A stretch of DNA of 64,000 nt. Source: CAWUFC02 sp963921335 (lineage in GTDB: Bacteria; Pseudomonadota; Gammaproteobacteria; Pseudomonadales; Halieaceae). The translations under genes and the position numbers were made by a program. Numbering within the stretch: position 1 is the first letter of the stretch; each line of letters opens with the position of its first letter. Below, piece by piece: positions 61,412 through 64,000 of the stretch. The notes under the pieces were generated by a model, which saw only the letters and a list, made by a program, of their open reading frames with translations, did not search any database and had not been told where the DNA came from. The stretch spans positions 1,240,001-1,304,000 of the forward strand of contig CAWUFC020000001.1 in NCBI GenBank assembly GCA_963921335.3. Direction: 5' to 3'.

Positions 61412-61449
61412 AAAAAGGCGAGATGGAAACTGTTCATCTCGCTTTTTTT
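61412..61449 (+). terminator. Terminator-like hairpin in the carAB leader (possible attenuator)
   Basis: GCGAGATG (61418-61425) pairs with CATCTCGC (61435-61442). Five As stand before the stem and seven Ts after it (61443-61449). Since no plus-strand gene lies upstream, the hairpin cannot end one. It sits between the carAB promoter and carA, as an attenuator would. Confidence 0.65.
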
Positions 61450-61505
61450 GCGGCCGCAAATCGCGCGGCAAATGGCAGGAGCACCCAGAAAACCGGGAGG
61501 TGCTT

Positions 61506-62645
61506 TTGTTCAATCCAGCCATACTTGCCCTAGAAGATGGCAGTATTTTCAAAGGATTGGCCATTGGTGCCGAGGGCAGCTCGGTCGGTGAAGTGGTTTT
61601 TAATACGGCCATGACTGGCTATCAGGAGATCCTCACAGATCCCTCCTACGCACGCCAGATTGTCACTCTGACATACCCCCATATTGGCAACACCGGCACC
61701 ACGGTGGAAGACGAAGAGTCGACTGAGATCTGGGCCTCTGGCCTGGTGATTCGTGACCTGCCCCTGTTAGCCAGCAACTACCGCAACCAGGAGAGCCTGC
61801 AGGACTACCTGAAGCGTCGCGGCATTGTCGGCATTGCCGATATCGACACCCGTCGCCTGACCCGTATTTTGCGAGAAAAGGGCGCCCAGAACGGCTGTCT
61901 GATGGCCGGCCCTGATATCGATGAAGACAAAGCGCTGGAATTGGCGCGTGGCTTTGCCGGGCTCAAGGGAATGGACCTGGCCAAGGAAGTGACTGTCAGC
62001 GAGAGTTACAGCTGGACTCAGGGCAGCTGGGACATCGAGAACGGCTACCGTGACTACAGTGACGACGAGCTGCCCCACCACGTGGTGGCCTACGACTTTG
62101 GCGTGAAGCGCAACATCCTGCGGATGCTTACAGACCGAGGCTGCAGGCTGACCGTCGTGCCGGCGCAAACTCCCGCCAGCGAGGTGCTGGCGATGAATCC
62201 CGATGGCATCTTCCTGTCCAATGGCCCGGGTGACCCCGAGCCCTGCGACTATGCCATTGCGGCCATTCAGGAAATTTTAAAGACCGATATTCCGGTGTTT
62301 GGTATCTGTCTTGGGCACCAGTTGTTGGCCCTGGCCAGTGGTGCCAAAACCGTGAAGATGAAGTTTGGCCATCACGGTGCCAACCACCCTGTGCAGAACC
62401 TGGATGATGGTACTGTGCTGATAACCAGCCAGAACCATGGCTTTGCCGCCGACGAGGCCAGCTTGCCCGATAATCTGCGGGTCACCCACAAATCTTTGTT
62501 CGATGATAGCCTGCAGGGTATTCATCGCACCGACAAACCGGCTTTCAGCTTCCAGGGTCACCCGGAAGCCAGCCCCGGGCCGCATGATGCAGCCCCTCTG
62601 TTTGACCACTTTTTGGAACTGATCGCGCATGCCAAAACGCACTGA
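61506..62645 (+). CDS. carA: Carbamoyl-phosphate synthase small subunit
   Basis: The glutaminase subunit that delivers ammonia to CarB for carbamoyl phosphate, used in pyrimidine and arginine synthesis. The sequence follows E. coli CarA closely (AILALEDGSIFKG, GEVVFNTAMTGYQEILTDPSYARQIVTLTYPHIGN, FGICLGHQLLAL with the catalytic Cys, and FQGHPEASPGPHD with His/Glu). I choose TTG 61506: GGGAGG at 61495-61500 is five bases from it, whereas the GTG at 61500 begins inside that Shine-Dalgarno. The result is 379 residues, normal for the family. The last 17 bases overlap carB. Confidence 0.93.
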   Translation: MFNPAILALEDGSIFKGLAIGAEGSSVGEVVFNTAMTGYQEILTDPSYARQIVTLTYPHIGNTGTTVEDEESTEIWASGLVIRDLPLLASNYRNQESLQDYLKRRGIVGIADIDTRRLTRILREKGAQNGCLMAGPDIDEDKALELARGFAGLKGMDLAKEVTVSESYSWTQGSWDIENGYRDYSDDELPHHVVAYDFGVKRNILRMLTDRGCRLTVVPAQTPASEVLAMNPDGIFLSNGPGDPEPCDYAIAAIQEILKTDIPVFGICLGHQLLALASGAKTVKMKFGHHGANHPVQNLDDGTVLITSQNHGFAADEASLPDNLRVTHKSLFDDSLQGIHRTDKPAFSFQGHPEASPGPHDAAPLFDHFLELIAHAKTH

Positions 62646-64000
62646 TATCAACAGCATTCTCATCCTCGGCGCTGGCCCCATTGTGATCGGTCAGGCCTGT
62701 GAGTTTGACTACTCCGGTGCCCAGGCCTGTAAAGCGCTGCGCGAGGAAGGCTTTCGGGTCATTCTGGTCAATTCCAACCCAGCTACCATCATGACCGACC
62801 CGGCCATGGCGGACGCGACTTATATCGAACCCATCGAGTGGCGCACAGTTGCCAAGATCATTGAGACCGAGAAGCCCGATGCGCTGCTGCCCACCATGGG
62901 TGGCCAGACTGCACTGAATTGTGCCCTGGATCTGGCTCGCGAAGGCGTGCTCGAGAAATTCGGTGTTGAAATGATTGGCGCCAGTAAAGAAGCCATCGAC
63001 AAGGCGGAAGATCGCCAGCTGTTTGACGAGGCCATGAAGCGTATTGGCCTGGAAACCCCGCGCGCAGCGCTGGCCCACAGCATGGAAGAAGCCTTCCAGG
63101 TACTGGACAGCATTGGATTCCCGGCGATTATTCGCCCCTCCTTTACCATGGGTGGTTCCGGCGGTGGCATCGCCTACAACCGTGACGAATTTGAAGAGAT
63201 CTGTGCCCGCGGCCTGGATCTGTCTCCCACCAACGAACTGCTGATCGACGAATCCCTGATCGGCTGGAAAGAGTTCGAAATGGAAGTGGTGCGGGACAAA
63301 AACGATAACTGCATCATCGTCTGCTCAATTGAGAATTTTGATGCCATGGGTGTGCATACCGGTGACTCCATCACCGTTGCTCCGGCCCAGACCCTGACGG
63401 ACAAGGAATACCAGATCATGCGCGACGCCAGCCTCGCGGTATTGCGCGAGATTGGTGTTGAAACCGGTGGCTCCAATGTGCAGTTCGGGCAGGATCCCAA
63501 AACCGGGCGCCTGGTGATCATTGAAATGAACCCACGGGTGTCACGCTCCTCGGCCCTGGCTTCCAAAGCTACCGGTTTCCCGATTGCCAAGGTCGCTGCC
63601 AAACTGGCTATTGGCTACACCCTGGATGAGCTGCAGAACGAGATTACCGGCGGCGCTACCCCGGCCTCGTTTGAGCCCAGCATCGATTATGTTGTGACCA
63701 AGATTCCACGCTTCGCCTTCGAAAAGTTTGAAGGCGCCGATCCTCGCCTGACCACCCAGATGAAATCTGTAGGTGAGGTGATGGCAATTGGTCGCACCTT
63801 CCAGGAATCTATGCAGAAAGCCCTGCGTGGTCTGGAAGTAGGCTCTTCAGGCTTTGAACACAAACTCGACATCGATGCCCCGGAAGCGAAAGACGAGCTG
63901 ATGGCAGAGATTACCAATCCGGGTGCTGACCGCATCTGGTACCTGGCGGATGCTTTCCGCGCGGGTATGAGTGTCGACGAGGTGTATCAGGCCTCCGGCG
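62629..64000 (+). CDS. carB: Carbamoyl-phosphate synthase large subunit, partial
   Basis: The start ATG 62629 lies inside the end of carA. The first 457 codons are present before the window ends; the family protein is about 1070 residues. The N-terminal carboxyphosphate domain is clear: SILILGAGPIVIGQACEFDYSG, the ATP-grasp stretch IIRPSFTMGGSGGGIAYN, and IEMNPRVSRSSALASKATGFPIAKVAAKLA. It forms carbamoyl phosphate from bicarbonate, ammonia and two ATP. Sequence agreement with E. coli CarB is high throughout. Confidence 0.95.
   Translation, partial: MPKRTDINSILILGAGPIVIGQACEFDYSGAQACKALREEGFRVILVNSNPATIMTDPAMADATYIEPIEWRTVAKIIETEKPDALLPTMGGQTALNCALDLAREGVLEKFGVEMIGASKEAIDKAEDRQLFDEAMKRIGLETPRAALAHSMEEAFQVLDSIGFPAIIRPSFTMGGSGGGIAYNRDEFEEICARGLDLSPTNELLIDESLIGWKEFEMEVVRDKNDNCIIVCSIENFDAMGVHTGDSITVAPAQTLTDKEYQIMRDASLAVLREIGVETGGSNVQFGQDPKTGRLVIIEMNPRVSRSSALASKATGFPIAKVAAKLAIGYTLDELQNEITGGATPASFEPSIDYVVTKIPRFAFEKFEGADPRLTTQMKSVGEVMAIGRTFQESMQKALRGLEVGSSGFEHKLDIDAPEAKDELMAEITNPGADRIWYLADAFRAGMSVDEVYQASG

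Noticed and set aside
61274..61612. A 112-codon minus-strand frame across the carA start
   Set aside because: It is antisense to the carA coding start and the leader hairpin and has no recognisable domain.
1..64000. CRISPR arrays, tRNA, rRNA, phage or insertion-sequence genes
   Set aside because: None recognised; repeats found are short palindromic or dispersed elements only.

Overview
The window is a moderately GC-rich stretch of a Gram-negative chromosome. A marine-type gammaproteobacterium (Halieaceae/Spongiibacteraceae-like) is the most likely source. This is inferred from the E. coli-like CarA, CarB and CysK sequences, a TonB-dependent receptor, lipoprotein signals, an EmrAB-type efflux pair, a GEMM-I c-di-GMP riboswitch and a large number of acyl-CoA catabolic genes. 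I see no rRNA, tRNA, CRISPR array, transposase or phage gene.

Layout. (1) 1-9.8 kb: a class III aminotransferase, two near-duplicate exported amidohydrolases, a dimethylglycine-dehydrogenase-like FAD/GcvT protein and a third amidohydrolase broken by a one-base frameshift. The second amidohydrolase and the FAD enzyme share a conserved promoter module. (2) 9.8-14.1 kb: a YgjV-like membrane protein, a class I glutamine amidotransferase, an AsmA-like protein, a DUF4124 protein, and a c-di-GMP riboswitch directly in front of a small secreted fibronectin type III protein. (3) 14.1-22.5 kb: an efflux operon (tandem-MarR regulator, EmrA, EmrB, SDR), a divergent MFS/GNAT pair, a periplasmic solute-binding protein and cysK. 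(4) 22.5-35.5 kb: fatty-acid or other acyl-CoA catabolism: acyl-CoA dehydrogenases (one split by an amber codon), a CoA ligase, a GPH-type transporter, a carboxylesterase, a MaoC hydratase, an SDR, a thiolase and a quinone reductase. Its two main operons share a promoter/operator. (5) 35.5-38.7 kb: an MFS transporter, an SDR and two AhpD-like proteins.

(6) 38.7-55.3 kb is the most interesting part. It appears to be a TetR-controlled catabolic regulon for an unidentified, probably alicyclic or isoprenoid, carboxylic compound. A Baeyer-Villiger monooxygenase and an acyl-CoA dehydrogenase diverge from a CoA ligase/hydrolase/LLM flavoenzyme operon. A TetR gene diverges from a tightly coupled eight-gene operon: SDR, SnoaL-like, CoA ligase, split MaoC hydratase, Cys-less thiolase homologue, DUF35 partner and Rieske oxygenase. 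A TonB receptor follows. The same palindrome, TTGAAT-N3-ATTCAA, lies 44-72 bases ahead of every one of these transcription units. The thiolase/DUF35/split-MaoC set resembles the retro-aldolase module of steroid side-chain degradation.

(7) 55.3-61.3 kb: a GST with an extra C-terminal domain, a cytochrome c-PQQ dehydrogenase, two acyl-CoA dehydrogenases and a second TetR. (8) 61.3-64 kb: carAB, with a promoter, an attenuator-like hairpin and a probable TTG start. carB runs off the window. Two small palindromic repeat families sit between genes, one next to terminators and one between convergent operons.
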